A stretch of 15,655 bases of DNA from Clostridia bacterium (GTDB lineage: Bacteria > Bacillota > Clostridia > Christensenellales > Borkfalkiaceae). How positions within the stretch are numbered: position 1 is the first letter of the stretch; every line of letters starts with the position of its first letter. The stretch is from assembly GCA_017501125.1 (NCBI GenBank), contig JAFVXN010000074.1, positions 1 to 15,655 of the forward strand, read 5' to 3'. The translations under genes were made by a program, and so were the position numbers. This document shows, in pieces, positions 1 through 6,642 of the stretch. The notes beneath the pieces are model-generated. The model was not told where the DNA came from. It saw nothing but the letters and a program-made list of their open reading frames with translations, and made no database searches.

Positions 1-1382
1 GCGTATTCCCCACGCGATTGCGCCTGTTGCCACTCTACGTCCAGCCTATCCCTCTCCTCTTTGGCGTTGACGCTCTCGTCCGAGCCCTTGGAGATGCGTG
101 CCGCACTCGCCGCTTCGTCGATGAGGTCTATCGCCTTGTCGGGCAAAAATCTGTCCGTGATGTAGCGGACGGACAACGTCACCGCCGCCTCTACCGCTTC
201 GTCGGTGATGACGACGCCGTGGTGTTGCTCGTATTTACCGCGCAAGCCTTTCAAAATGGCGATTGCGTCCTTTTCGGAAGGCTCCTCCACCAAAACGGGG
301 GTGAAACGACGCTCCAACGCCGCGTCCTTTTCGATATATTTTCGATATTCCTCTATCGTCGTCGCGCCGATTACCTGCAAATCACCTCTCGCAAGGAGTG
401 GCTTTAAAATGTTGGCGGCGTCCATACTCCCTTCGGTAGAGCCCGCCCCGACGATGGTGTGAATTTCGTCGATAAAGAGGACGATGTCTCCGTCTTGAAT
501 AACCGCCTCTATCAAATCCTTCAATCTTTCTTCAAAATCACCTCGATATTTCGCGCCAGCCACCATCCCTGGCAAATCGACGGAAAACACCTTCTTGTTG
601 CGGAGTTGGTCGGGGACTTTGTCCGCGACGATTGCCTGTGCCAAGCCCTCGACGATCGCACTCTTGCCGACGCCAGGCTCGCCCATCAGGACGGGATTGT
701 TCTTCGACCTGCGGCAAAGGACTTGTATGACCTTTTCCGTCTCCTTTTGTCTGCCGATTACGGGGTCCGTCTTGCCCTGTCTTGCACGCAAGGTGACGTC
801 CGTACCGTACTGGGATAATTTTTCATACGCAGGGCTCTTACGACCTGCATCCTCCTCTTGCCCCGACACCGTCGCGTACGCCTTTTTAACGGGTGCGTCC
901 CAGTCGTGAGAGAGATAACTGCCGCTCGACGTCGATTCGTCGCGCTTAAATTCTCCTTGCGTCTTGCAATAGGCAATCGCGTCCTGCGCGCTCTGGTACA
1001 ACCTTTCGATATTGACGCCCAGTTTGCAGAGCAAACTGACCGCACAACAATCGTACTGCGTTAAGACGGCGGCAAGCACGTGCGCCGTGCCCGTCACCAT
1101 ACCCATATCCTCTGCTTGTTTCAACGCTTTGCGGAAAAGAGTCTTGGTGCGCGCGGTCATTCCCTCTGCCGTCACGCGTGGATCAATCGTGCGCGCGAAA
1201 AGAGGGGCATAGTTGTCCAGCGTCACGCCGTAGGCACTCAACAACTTCGCCGCCTGACAATCGGGCACGCACAAAAATCCGTAGATTAAGTGCTCGGTGC
1301 CGATGTATACTGCGCCGTATTCGATAGAAGCGCCGTTGGCGGCGTCTAATACTTTTTCGGTGTTTGCGGATAAATTGGACAT
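1..1382 (-). CDS. clpC: ClpC, AAA+ unfoldase of the ClpCP protease (N-terminal 460 residues; cut by window edge)
   Basis: ATP-driven unfoldase that feeds proteins, including phosphoarginine-marked ones, to ClpP in the cytoplasm. The frame is open from the ATG at 1380-1382 to the left edge. Visible in order: a Clp N-domain of two repeats (about residues 1-145), a linker, then the first AAA+ module with Walker A GEPGVGKS (234-241), Walker B VLFIDEIH (301-308), GATT and an ERRF arginine-finger motif (357-360). The sequence stops near the start of the M-domain, so the UVR motif, second AAA+ module and ClpP loop lie outside. Repeat 1 keeps GTEH (E30), but repeat 2 reads GTAH (A100) where B. subtilis ClpC has the second phosphoarginine-binding Glu. 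A ribosome site AAGGAG lies at 1397-1402, a long 14 nt before the ATG; no other in-frame start fits before the upstream stop. It is last in mcsA-mcsB-clpC, 33 nt after mcsB. Family assignment is secure. Confidence 0.96.
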   Translation of the reverse strand, partial: MSNLSANTEKVLDAANGASIEYGAVYIGTEHLIYGFLCVPDCQAAKLLSAYGVTLDNYAPLFARTIDPRVTAEGMTARTKTLFRKALKQAEDMGMVTGTAHVLAAVLTQYDCCAVSLLCKLGVNIERLYQSAQDAIAYCKTQGEFKRDESTSSGSYLSHDWDAPVKKAYATVSGQEEDAGRKSPAYEKLSQYGTDVTLRARQGKTDPVIGRQKETEKVIQVLCRRSKNNPVLMGEPGVGKSAIVEGLAQAIVADKVPDQLRNKKVFSVDLPGMVAGAKYRGDFEERLKDLIEAVIQDGDIVLFIDEIHTIVGAGSTEGSMDAANILKPLLARGDLQVIGATTIEEYRKYIEKDAALERRFTPVLVEEPSEKDAIAILKGLRGKYEQHHGVVITDEAVEAAVTLSVRYITDRFLPDKAIDLIDEAASAARISKGSDESVNAKEERDRLDVEWQQAQSRGEY

Positions 1383-1415
1383 ATGTCGATTGGTGGCTCC
1401 TTATCCTAATTTTGG

Positions 1416-2438
1416 CTACGCCTTACGGACGTAAGCAGGCAATTCTTTGACGATAATTTGTGCACGCGCCTCTTCCCGTGCCTCTTTGGTGGCGCCTATC
1501 AGCCCGTTCTCTATCTCGAAGGAGGCAGGGCGCATTTCGTTGAGGAAATCGGTGAATTCGTCGGTGTTGGACACCTCGAAAAATCCAAGCGCTATCCCCA
1601 AACGCACTTTGACGGCGCGTGCCGTCCACTCCTCGTCCGAAAGCCTTGCGCAATTGGTGAGAATCCCGTACGCGCGCAGGCACTCGTCTTTGAGGGCGAT
1701 TGGGTTATCTTCCAGCATCTTCCGCCTCGCCTTTATCTCTAAATGGCATAAGTTATAGGTGAGTTTGGATATCTTTTGGACGATCTCCTCTTCCGTCAAG
1801 CCGAGCGTTTGTTCGTTGCTCACCTGGTAGGTGTATCCTTCCGCCATGCTCCCTTCGCCGAACACGCCGCGGACGGTCACTCCCACCTCTTTTAGACGGG
1901 GCAACAACGAATCTATCTCTTTGCTATACGTCAGCCCCGGCAGGAACATCATCACCGACGCGCGCATACCCGTGCCCAAGTTGGTGGGACACGCCGTCAA
2001 ATAACCCAGCGTCTTATCGTAGGCAAAATTAAGCAATCTACCCAAGCCCGAATCCAAACCCTTAATCCGCTCGTACGCGGGATAGAGGTTGTAGCCTTTC
2101 ATAATGTATTGCTCTCGCAGGTGGTCCTCTTCGTTGACCATCACGGACACGCGGTTGTCTTTGGAAATGAACGCCGCCGAATAATCCTTTCTCTTGCGCA
2201 AGGCAGGGCTGATGAGGTGCTGCTCCTGCAAGAGCATGCCTTCCCCTTCCTCCAGTTTCCACATGTCGTATTCTTGGAACTTATCCAGCCGTTCGAGCGC
2301 GTCGCGGACGAGGATTAAGACGTCTTCCGCCTGACCTCTTTTCATCGCGGACGGGAAAGGATACGCGGATAAGTTGCGCGCAAGGCGAAGACGGGTGGAC
2401 AAGACGATCGTCTCGATTTTTTCAGGAATCGTCGCCAT
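1416..2438 (-). CDS. mcsB: McsB, protein-arginine kinase (ATP:guanido phosphotransferase family)
   Basis: Phosphorylates arginine side chains of damaged or regulatory proteins, marking them for ClpCP. The 340 residues are close to the family length (about 350-360). Visible: the N-terminal STRLRLARNL nucleotide-binding segment (14-23), NEEDH with the catalytic acidic pair (102-106), and the active-site segment CPTNLGTGMR with Cys150. Near the C-terminus REEARA (321-326) matches the RDxxRA phosphoarginine-sensing motif known from Bacillus and Geobacillus McsB, with Glu for Asp, so allosteric autoactivation is probably kept (inference). The start ATG overlaps the mcsA stop by one base (TAATG), with GGGAGGG just upstream inside mcsA, indicating coupled translation with McsA, its activator. 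Confidence 0.96.
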   Translation of the reverse strand: MATIPEKIETIVLSTRLRLARNLSAYPFPSAMKRGQAEDVLILVRDALERLDKFQEYDMWKLEEGEGMLLQEQHLISPALRKRKDYSAAFISKDNRVSVMVNEEDHLREQYIMKGYNLYPAYERIKGLDSGLGRLLNFAYDKTLGYLTACPTNLGTGMRASVMMFLPGLTYSKEIDSLLPRLKEVGVTVRGVFGEGSMAEGYTYQVSNEQTLGLTEEEIVQKISKLTYNLCHLEIKARRKMLEDNPIALKDECLRAYGILTNCARLSDEEWTARAVKVRLGIALGFFEVSNTDEFTDFLNEMRPASFEIENGLIGATKEAREEARAQIIVKELPAYVRKA

Positions 2439-2869
2439 TACTTCCCTCCCATCAACGCGCTGATGCGTCTGCTTTCCTTGGAGTATTCCTTGACCTTTTC
2501 TACGTTCTCCTCTTCCATGCGCTTGTCCATCAGTACCTGCAACTCGCGCAGGCGAATTTTTAGACGCACCTCTCTATCCGCCTCTTTCGGCGTCTCGCCC
2601 GTGTGCAATACGCTGTCTTGCGTCTTTTGGACGATGGGCAATAACTGCTTGGAGAAGGTCGTATAGCAGTTGGCGCAACCGACCAAACCACTCTTGAGGA
2701 CGGCGTCTTTGCTCTTGCCGCAATAAGGGCACTTTTGCACTTTCTCCTCCTCAGGCTGAAAAAGGGCGCGGAAACACTCGGCACAGTAAAACTTACTGAC
2801 CTTCTTTCCCCCTTCCACGACCTCTTTGGATTTCGTCGCTTGATTGTGTCCACAATGCATGCAAAGCAT
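2438..2869 (-). CDS. mcsA: McsA, zinc-binding activator of the McsB arginine kinase
   Basis: Small cytoplasmic adaptor that binds and activates McsB. The 143 residues hold four CxxC pairs (C3/C6, C29/C32, C47/C50, C65/C68), the expected zinc-binding part, then a C-terminal charged helical UVR-like segment (about 98-135). ATG at 2867-2869 follows an AAGGAAGG ribosome site and is the only start that keeps the first CxxC pair. It is the first gene of mcsA-mcsB-clpC. In Bacillus the gene before mcsA is ctsR; here no ctsR is present and the preceding gene is an HTH-membrane protein ending 58 nt upstream. No CtsR heptad repeat and no CIRCE element were found in that gap. Confidence 0.94.
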   Translation of the reverse strand: MLCMHCGHNQATKSKEVVEGGKKVSKFYCAECFRALFQPEEEKVQKCPYCGKSKDAVLKSGLVGCANCYTTFSKQLLPIVQKTQDSVLHTGETPKEADREVRLKIRLRELQVLMDKRMEEENVEKVKEYSKESRRISALMGGK

Positions 2870-2882
2870 CTTTCGCCCCTTC

Positions 2883-2902
2883 CTTACGCATGCGCGCGTA
2901 AG
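2883..2902. repeat. Perfect 7-bp inverted repeat just before the mcsA ribosome site
   Basis: CTTACGCATGCGCGCGTAAG has perfect 7-bp arms (CTTACGC/GCGTAAG) and a 6-nt centre. On the mcsA strand it directly precedes the ribosome site AAGGAAGG and shares its first AAG, so it could be an operator or an mRNA hairpin limiting ribosome access. No matching regulator can be named. Confidence 0.5.
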
Positions 2903-2904
2903 AG

Positions 2905-2932
2905 AAAACGAAAACTAAGGCGAGCCCTTAGT
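2905..2932 (-). terminator. Terminator overlapping the stop of the HTH-membrane gene
   Basis: On the minus strand ACTAAGG, loop GCTCG, CCTTAGT forms a 7-bp hairpin containing the TAA stop of the upstream gene, followed by TTTTCGTTTTC. It would end, or attenuate, transcripts entering mcsA. The stem has only moderate GC content, so read-through is possible. Confidence 0.6.
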
Positions 2933-3626
2933 CTTCGTCTTTTTGTTTTTGCTTCTTTTCTTTTTTCGCAGATTTCTCTTTTTTAGGTGCCTTTTCGCCA
3001 CCGCGCGCCTTGAATACGGAGTAGCGGAAGAACGCCCACAACACCTCTAACACCTGCAACGGCGCGCCGATCAAGAATATCGTCCAGAGCCCGCCAATCG
3101 ACAGACCGTACAACGACCCCACCAGTAGCAACGTGATAAATATCGCCGTCAACGACGTCCAAATAAGTAGTGACGTGGAGATGAAATTGAGCATTTTGTA
3201 TTTCCAAATGCACGCAAACACCAACACCACGATCGACGACAACGGCGCCGCAATCAAAAAGGTGAGCCAAGGCCACTCCAAATTCGGCAAAAAGAGGCAC
3301 AGTATAACGAACACGCAGGTCGCGCACAGCCAGACGAGCCCTGCCGACAGCAAGATGATGAGGATATGCAAACCAAGACGACGGCTAGTCGGCTCTTTTT
3401 GGGGCGGTTCCCCCACCAAGTCGTTGACCGTTATCCCGTATAATTCCGCCAACTTGACGAGTATGTAAATATCGGGCACGCCACCAGCCGACTCCCACTT
3501 GGATACCGACTTGTCCGAATAGTTGATTTTTTCGGCAAGTTCCGCCTGCGTCAACCCCGCTTTCTTGCGGTAATAGATTAAGTTTTTCGCAATCGTTTGA
3601 TTGAGTAAAAGCGTATTTTCTTCCAT
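2928..3626 (-). CDS. Cro/C1-type HTH protein with four membrane segments and a lysine-rich tail
   Basis: Probable membrane-tethered transcription regulator of unknown target. Residues 10-70 form a classic HTH_3 domain (LTQAELAEKINYSDKSVSKW). Four hydrophobic segments follow at about 86-113, 118-141, 147-171 and 178-201. The tail (205-232) is very rich in Lys and ends in Asp/Glu. The ATG at 3624-3626 has no Shine-Dalgarno; it is the last part of a 20-bp palindrome carrying the promoter -10, so the transcript should be leaderless. Its stop codon lies in a hairpin before mcsA. HTH plus four-pass proteins are common in gut Clostridia but mostly uncharacterised. Its place at the head of mcsA-mcsB-clpC, where ctsR is expected, is suggestive only. 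Confidence 0.85.
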   Translation of the reverse strand: MEENTLLLNQTIAKNLIYYRKKAGLTQAELAEKINYSDKSVSKWESAGGVPDIYILVKLAELYGITVNDLVGEPPQKEPTSRRLGLHILIILLSAGLVWLCATCVFVILCLFLPNLEWPWLTFLIAAPLSSIVVLVFACIWKYKMLNFISTSLLIWTSLTAIFITLLLVGSLYGLSIGGLWTIFLIGAPLQVLEVLWAFFRYSVFKARGGEKAPKKEKSAKKEKKQKQKDED

Positions 3627-3643
3627 GCTATTATAATAGCATG
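3624..3643. repeat. 20-bp perfect palindrome over the -10 box and start codon (putative operator)
   Basis: CATGCTATTATAATAGCATG is identical to its reverse complement. It spans the start codon of the HTH-membrane gene (3624-3626) and its -10 box (3633-3638). A dimeric HTH protein binding here would block both polymerase and start; autorepression by the encoded HTH protein is the simplest reading (inference). Confidence 0.7.
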
Positions 3644-3661
3644 TTTTTTTTCGCCCGTCAA
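3633..3661 (-). promoter_or_regulatory. Promoter of the HTH-membrane gene, leaderless start
   Basis: -35 TTGACG (3656-3661) and -10 TATTAT (3633-3638) with a 17-bp spacer. Counting seven bases past the -10 puts +1 at 3626, the A of the ATG. TATAAT at 3630-3635 would need a 20-bp spacer and start inside the gene, so it is less likely. Confidence 0.7.
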
Positions 3662-3702
3662 GCGCACCGACGAAAATTTTTACATTTTACTATTTTCTTT
3701 GT

Positions 3703-3740
3703 AAGAAAAAGTAAAACCGCCCGAATCCACGGACGGTTTT
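3703..3740 (-). terminator. Second tandem terminator after proS
   Basis: Arms 3713-3722 and 3731-3740 with an 8-nt loop. As minus-strand RNA the stem is continuous thanks to one U-G pair, and it is followed by TTTTACTTTTTC. On the plus strand that position is a C-A mismatch, so it is built for leftward transcription. It shields the HTH-membrane gene promoter from upstream read-through. Confidence 0.65.
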
Positions 3741-3783
3741 TAAGCGAAATTAAGGCAAAAATTTATAAAAAATGGCAAGTATT

Positions 3784-3815
3784 AAAAAAGCGTAGTACGA
3801 TGGAAGCACTACGCT
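3784..3815 (-). terminator. Intrinsic terminator of the trpS-proS unit
   Basis: On the minus strand AGCGTAGT, an 11-nt loop, ACTACGCT, then TTTTTT. The 8-bp stem is at 3789-3815, about 135 nt downstream of the proS stop. Confidence 0.8.
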
Positions 3816-3950
3816 AAAGTTCGTTGATAGGTAAAAGGCGGAGATACGAGCAAGACAAGGAGAGAAATCTTTTGCGCAGGGCGCGTACTAGTCGTACGCA
3901 AGCAAGCAAAAGATGCACCTCGACGAAGTATTGCGACGTATATACGTCTT
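3816..3950. repeat. Structured gene-free segment after proS; possible extragenic palindromic element
   Basis: Part of the 324-nt gap between the HTH-membrane gene and proS. It has no credible gene but several symmetries: a 14-bp perfect palindrome GACGTATATACGTC (3935-3948) just beyond the proS stop, and a nested hairpin with outer arms ATCTTTTGC/GCAAAAGAT (3867-3875, 3906-3914) and inner arms GCGTAC/GTACGC (3883-3888, 3894-3899). It resembles a REP-like or miniature element, or a structured 3' UTR. Copies elsewhere cannot be checked here. Confidence 0.4.
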
Positions 3951-5384
3951 TTAATATGCGCGGGCGTAGATAAGAACTTTATTAGCCTTTTCGCCGCAGA
4001 CGGCACACTTATCGGCGGTCTCCCCTTCGACGATGACACGGGAGGTGGCGCCAGTCTCTTCTTTGACCTTGTCTTCACAGGCACGGCAACCGCACCAGCC
4101 TGCCTTGACGAAGTTGCCGCCGTCGACGCCTGCCAAGATGCCTTTCATATCGTCTGCGTAGACGATACGGCTCTCTCTTCTTGCACGCGCAGATTCAAGC
4201 ATATCCTTTTGAATAGTCGCCAGCATTGCCTTGACGGTAGCCGCCGCGTTTTCGAGAGGTTGTTCGCTCTTTTCGCAGGTGTCGCGTCTTGCAAAGAGCA
4301 TCTTGCCCGCCTCGATGTCACGAGGACCGAGTTCGATACGGAGGGGCACGCCTTTCATCTCCCACTCGTTGAATTTCCAACCAGGGCTGTTGTCGCTGTT
4401 ATCCATAATTACACGGATACCTGCCCCCTCCAAATCGGCTTTTAACGCCTCGCAAGCCTCGACTACGCCAGGCTTTCTTGCCGCGATGGGGACGATAACT
4501 ACTTGGGTGGGCGCGACCACGGGAGGGAGCACCAAACCGCGCTCGTCACCGTGCGTCATAATCACCGCGCCGATAAGACGGGTGGATACGCCCCAAGACG
4601 TCGTGTACGCTGTCTCCAAAACGCCGTCTTTGTTCTGGAACTCAATCCCGAACGCCGTCGCGAAGTTTTGACCCATATAGTGCGAAGTGCCCGACTGCAA
4701 AGATTTGCCGTCTTTCATCATCGCCTCCATCGTGTAGGTCGCCACGGCGCCAGCGAATTTTTCCTTGTCCGTCTTTCTGCCCGTGATGACGGGGATTGCA
4801 AGGCAACTTTCGACGAATTCCTTATACGTCTCGAGCATACCAAGCGTCTCTTCTTGAGCGTCTTCCGCGCTGTAATGGGCGGTATGACCTTCCTGCCACA
4901 AGAATTCGCTCGTACGAAGGAAAGGACGGGTGGTCTTTTCCCAACGCATAACGTTGCACCACTGATTGACTTTCATGGGCAATTCTTTATACGATTGCAC
5001 CCACTTTGCCATCATCGTGCCGATAATCGTCTCGCTGGTAGGACGGATAGCCAAGGGCTCGGCGAGTTCCTCGCCGCCTGCGTGCGTCACCACCGCTACC
5101 TCGGGTGCAAACCCTTCGACGTGTTCCGCCTCTTTCGTGAAGAAACTCATCGGGATAAGAAGGGGGAAATAGGCGTTTTCGACGCCGCGTTTTTTGAATC
5201 TGCCGTCCAACTCCCTTTGGATATTCTCCCAAATCGCATAGCCGTAAGGACGGATAACCATCGTGCCTTTTACGGGCCCGTAGTCGACGAGTTTCGTCTT
5301 TAAGACGACGTCCGTATACCACTGGGGAAAGTTTTCGTTGATATTAGCAATTTGTTCTACAAATTGTGCTTCCTTTGCCATCAT
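3951..5384 (-). CDS. proS: Prolyl-tRNA synthetase, short (archaeal/eukaryotic-like) type
   Basis: Charges tRNA-Pro with proline. The 477 residues match the short ProRS class: class II motif 2 RPFLRTSEFLWQEGH (about 153-167), a TSHYMGQNFA segment, motif 3 GAVIMTHGDERGLVLPP, an anticodon-binding domain, and a C-terminal cysteine-rich domain (CGCRAC, CAVC) ending in Tyr as in this class. The large insertion (editing) domain of standard bacterial ProRS (about 570 residues) is absent. Two ATGs stand in tandem (5382-5384 and 5379-5381); AGAGGTG at 5387-5393 is about 2 nt from the first and 5 nt from the second, so the second may be used. It lies 17 nt after the trpS stop and is probably cotranscribed with it; two terminators follow. 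Confidence 0.95.
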   Translation of the reverse strand: MMAKEAQFVEQIANINENFPQWYTDVVLKTKLVDYGPVKGTMVIRPYGYAIWENIQRELDGRFKKRGVENAYFPLLIPMSFFTKEAEHVEGFAPEVAVVTHAGGEELAEPLAIRPTSETIIGTMMAKWVQSYKELPMKVNQWCNVMRWEKTTRPFLRTSEFLWQEGHTAHYSAEDAQEETLGMLETYKEFVESCLAIPVITGRKTDKEKFAGAVATYTMEAMMKDGKSLQSGTSHYMGQNFATAFGIEFQNKDGVLETAYTTSWGVSTRLIGAVIMTHGDERGLVLPPVVAPTQVVIVPIAARKPGVVEACEALKADLEGAGIRVIMDNSDNSPGWKFNEWEMKGVPLRIELGPRDIEAGKMLFARRDTCEKSEQPLENAAATVKAMLATIQKDMLESARARRESRIVYADDMKGILAGVDGGNFVKAGWCGCRACEDKVKEETGATSRVIVEGETADKCAVCGEKANKVLIYARAY

Positions 5385-5402
5385 TACACCTCTAAATTAT
5401 AG

Positions 5403-6446
5403 TTAATTGAAATAGTCGATTTTCATCGCTTTTTTGACTCTCGTCAAAGTGTCTTGCGCCACTGCGCGCGCCTCGTCACTGCCTTTTTTGAGCATATCCC
5501 AAACGGCAGGCAAATCTTTGGCGAGTTCCTCCCTTCTCTCACGGATAGGCGCAATCGTGTCTTGCATCACCGCGTTGAGGAGTTTTTTGACCTTCATATC
5601 GCCAAGACCGCCCCTTTCGTAATGCGCCTTCATCTCCTCCAGCGACGCGTATTCTGGCGCGTACGCCGCGAAATGTTCGGGCTTTGAAAACGCCTCCAAG
5701 TAGATGAACGTCGGGTTGTTCTTCGTGTCGCCAGGATCCGTCACCTTGATGTGGTTAGGGTCGGTATACATAGACATTACTTTGCGTTTGATTTCGTCGG
5801 CGCTGTCGCTAAGATAGATGCAATTGCCGAGCGACTTACTCATCTTCGCCATGCCGTCCGTGCCAGGCAAGCGCAAGCACGCTTTGCTCTCGGGCAATAC
5901 CGCCTTCGGCTCTACCAGCGTCTCGCCGTAGAGGTTGTTGAAGGAGCGCACGATTTCACGCGCCTGTTCTATCATCGGCAACTGATCCTCCCCTACGGGT
6001 ACGGTATCCGCCATAAACGCCGTGATATCCGCCGTCTGCGAGACGGGATAGGTCAAAAAGCCCATAGGCAGGGACGTCTCGAAATTGCGAAGTTGCATCT
6101 CCGCCTTGACCGTCGGGTTGCGTTGCAACCTAGACAAGGTCACCAAATTCATATAGTAAAAGGTGAGTTCGGTGAGTTGTTCTATCTGCGACTGGATAAA
6201 AATCGTAGATTTTTTCGGGTCAATCCCGCACGCCAAATAATCGAGCGCAACCTCCGTAATATTCGCGCGGACCTTATCGGGATTGTCAAAGTTGTCGGTG
6301 AGTGCCTGTGCGTCGGCAATCATAATGTAAATCTTTTCGTACTTACCGCTGTTTTGCAACTCCACCCTGCGGCGAAGGGACCCGACGTAATGCCCGATAT
6401 GCAATTTGCCCGTGGGTCTGTCGCCCGTCAAAATAATATTCTTCAT
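5403..6446 (-). CDS. trpS: Tryptophanyl-tRNA synthetase
   Basis: Class I synthetase that charges tRNA-Trp. It opens with MKNIILTGDRPTGKLHIGH, containing the HIGH signature, and has KMSKS in MAKMSKSLGN. The start at 6444-6446 (347 aa) matches the usual family N-terminus and has AGGA six bases upstream. An in-frame ATG at 6474-6476 would add ten basic residues and has GGGGAG nearby, but that GGGG can pair with CCCC in a small hairpin, so the shorter form is preferred, not proven. No T-box leader was recognised (no AGGGTGGNACCGCG-like box), which is noteworthy because such leaders are common before trpS in this phylum. It lies downstream of pyrE with proS following. Confidence 0.94.
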   Translation of the reverse strand: MKNIILTGDRPTGKLHIGHYVGSLRRRVELQNSGKYEKIYIMIADAQALTDNFDNPDKVRANITEVALDYLACGIDPKKSTIFIQSQIEQLTELTFYYMNLVTLSRLQRNPTVKAEMQLRNFETSLPMGFLTYPVSQTADITAFMADTVPVGEDQLPMIEQAREIVRSFNNLYGETLVEPKAVLPESKACLRLPGTDGMAKMSKSLGNCIYLSDSADEIKRKVMSMYTDPNHIKVTDPGDTKNNPTFIYLEAFSKPEHFAAYAPEYASLEEMKAHYERGGLGDMKVKKLLNAVMQDTIAPIRERREELAKDLPAVWDMLKKGSDEARAVAQDTLTRVKKAMKIDYFN

Positions 6447-6507
6447 ATTTTTTCCTAACCTTTGTTTTTTGCTCATACCTCTCCCCTTTTCGGGGCATAC
6501 TACGGGT

Positions 6508-6642
6508 ATGAAACGAGAATTGTTTTTATTGATTAGCGTAATGTTTTTCGGGGGCGTATGCCTGATTATCGCAGGCGCCCTGCTGTCGGGGGCTTACACG
6601 CCAGCCTCCTTTTTTCACTTCGCGCCGTATTCCTTTCTATAG
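6508..6642 (+). CDS. Possible small membrane peptide (44 aa), uncertain
   Basis: Plus-strand ORF in the pyrE-trpS gap, beginning MKRELFLLISVMFFGG, with one strongly hydrophobic stretch (about residues 5-28) containing small residues, then a short aromatic tail. It overlaps the 3' end of pyrE tail-to-tail by 28 bases. No ribosome site and no convincing promoter were found. It may be chance, but hydrophobic content this clean is unusual for a shadow frame and the gap is otherwise unexplained: I see no promoter for trpS and no terminator for the pyr operon in it. Confidence 0.25.
   Translation: MKRELFLLISVMFFGGVCLIIAGALLSGAYTPASFFHFAPYSFL

Noticed and set aside
2870..2930. CtsR heptad operator or CIRCE element before mcsA
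   Set aside because: Neither the GGTCAAA-type direct repeat nor the TTAGCACTC inverted repeat is present.
4503..5303. 266-codon plus-strand frame opposite proS
   Set aside because: Antisense shadow of proS; no motif, no promoter or ribosome site.
5394..5399. TATAAT between trpS and proS as a proS promoter
   Set aside because: No fitting -35, and the start would fall in the proS ribosome site; the 17-nt gap fits cotranscription.
5751..6458. 235-codon plus-strand frame opposite trpS
   Set aside because: Antisense shadow of trpS, Arg/His-rich, no supporting signals.
6447..6476. Ten-residue N-terminal extension of TrpS
   Set aside because: In frame with a possible ribosome site, but outside the usual TrpRS N-terminus; kept only as an alternative start.
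6447..6614. T-box or other amino-acid-sensing leader before trpS
   Set aside because: The gap is short, has no T-box consensus and no terminator-antiterminator pair; only small stems such as CCCC-GAAAA-GGGG were seen.
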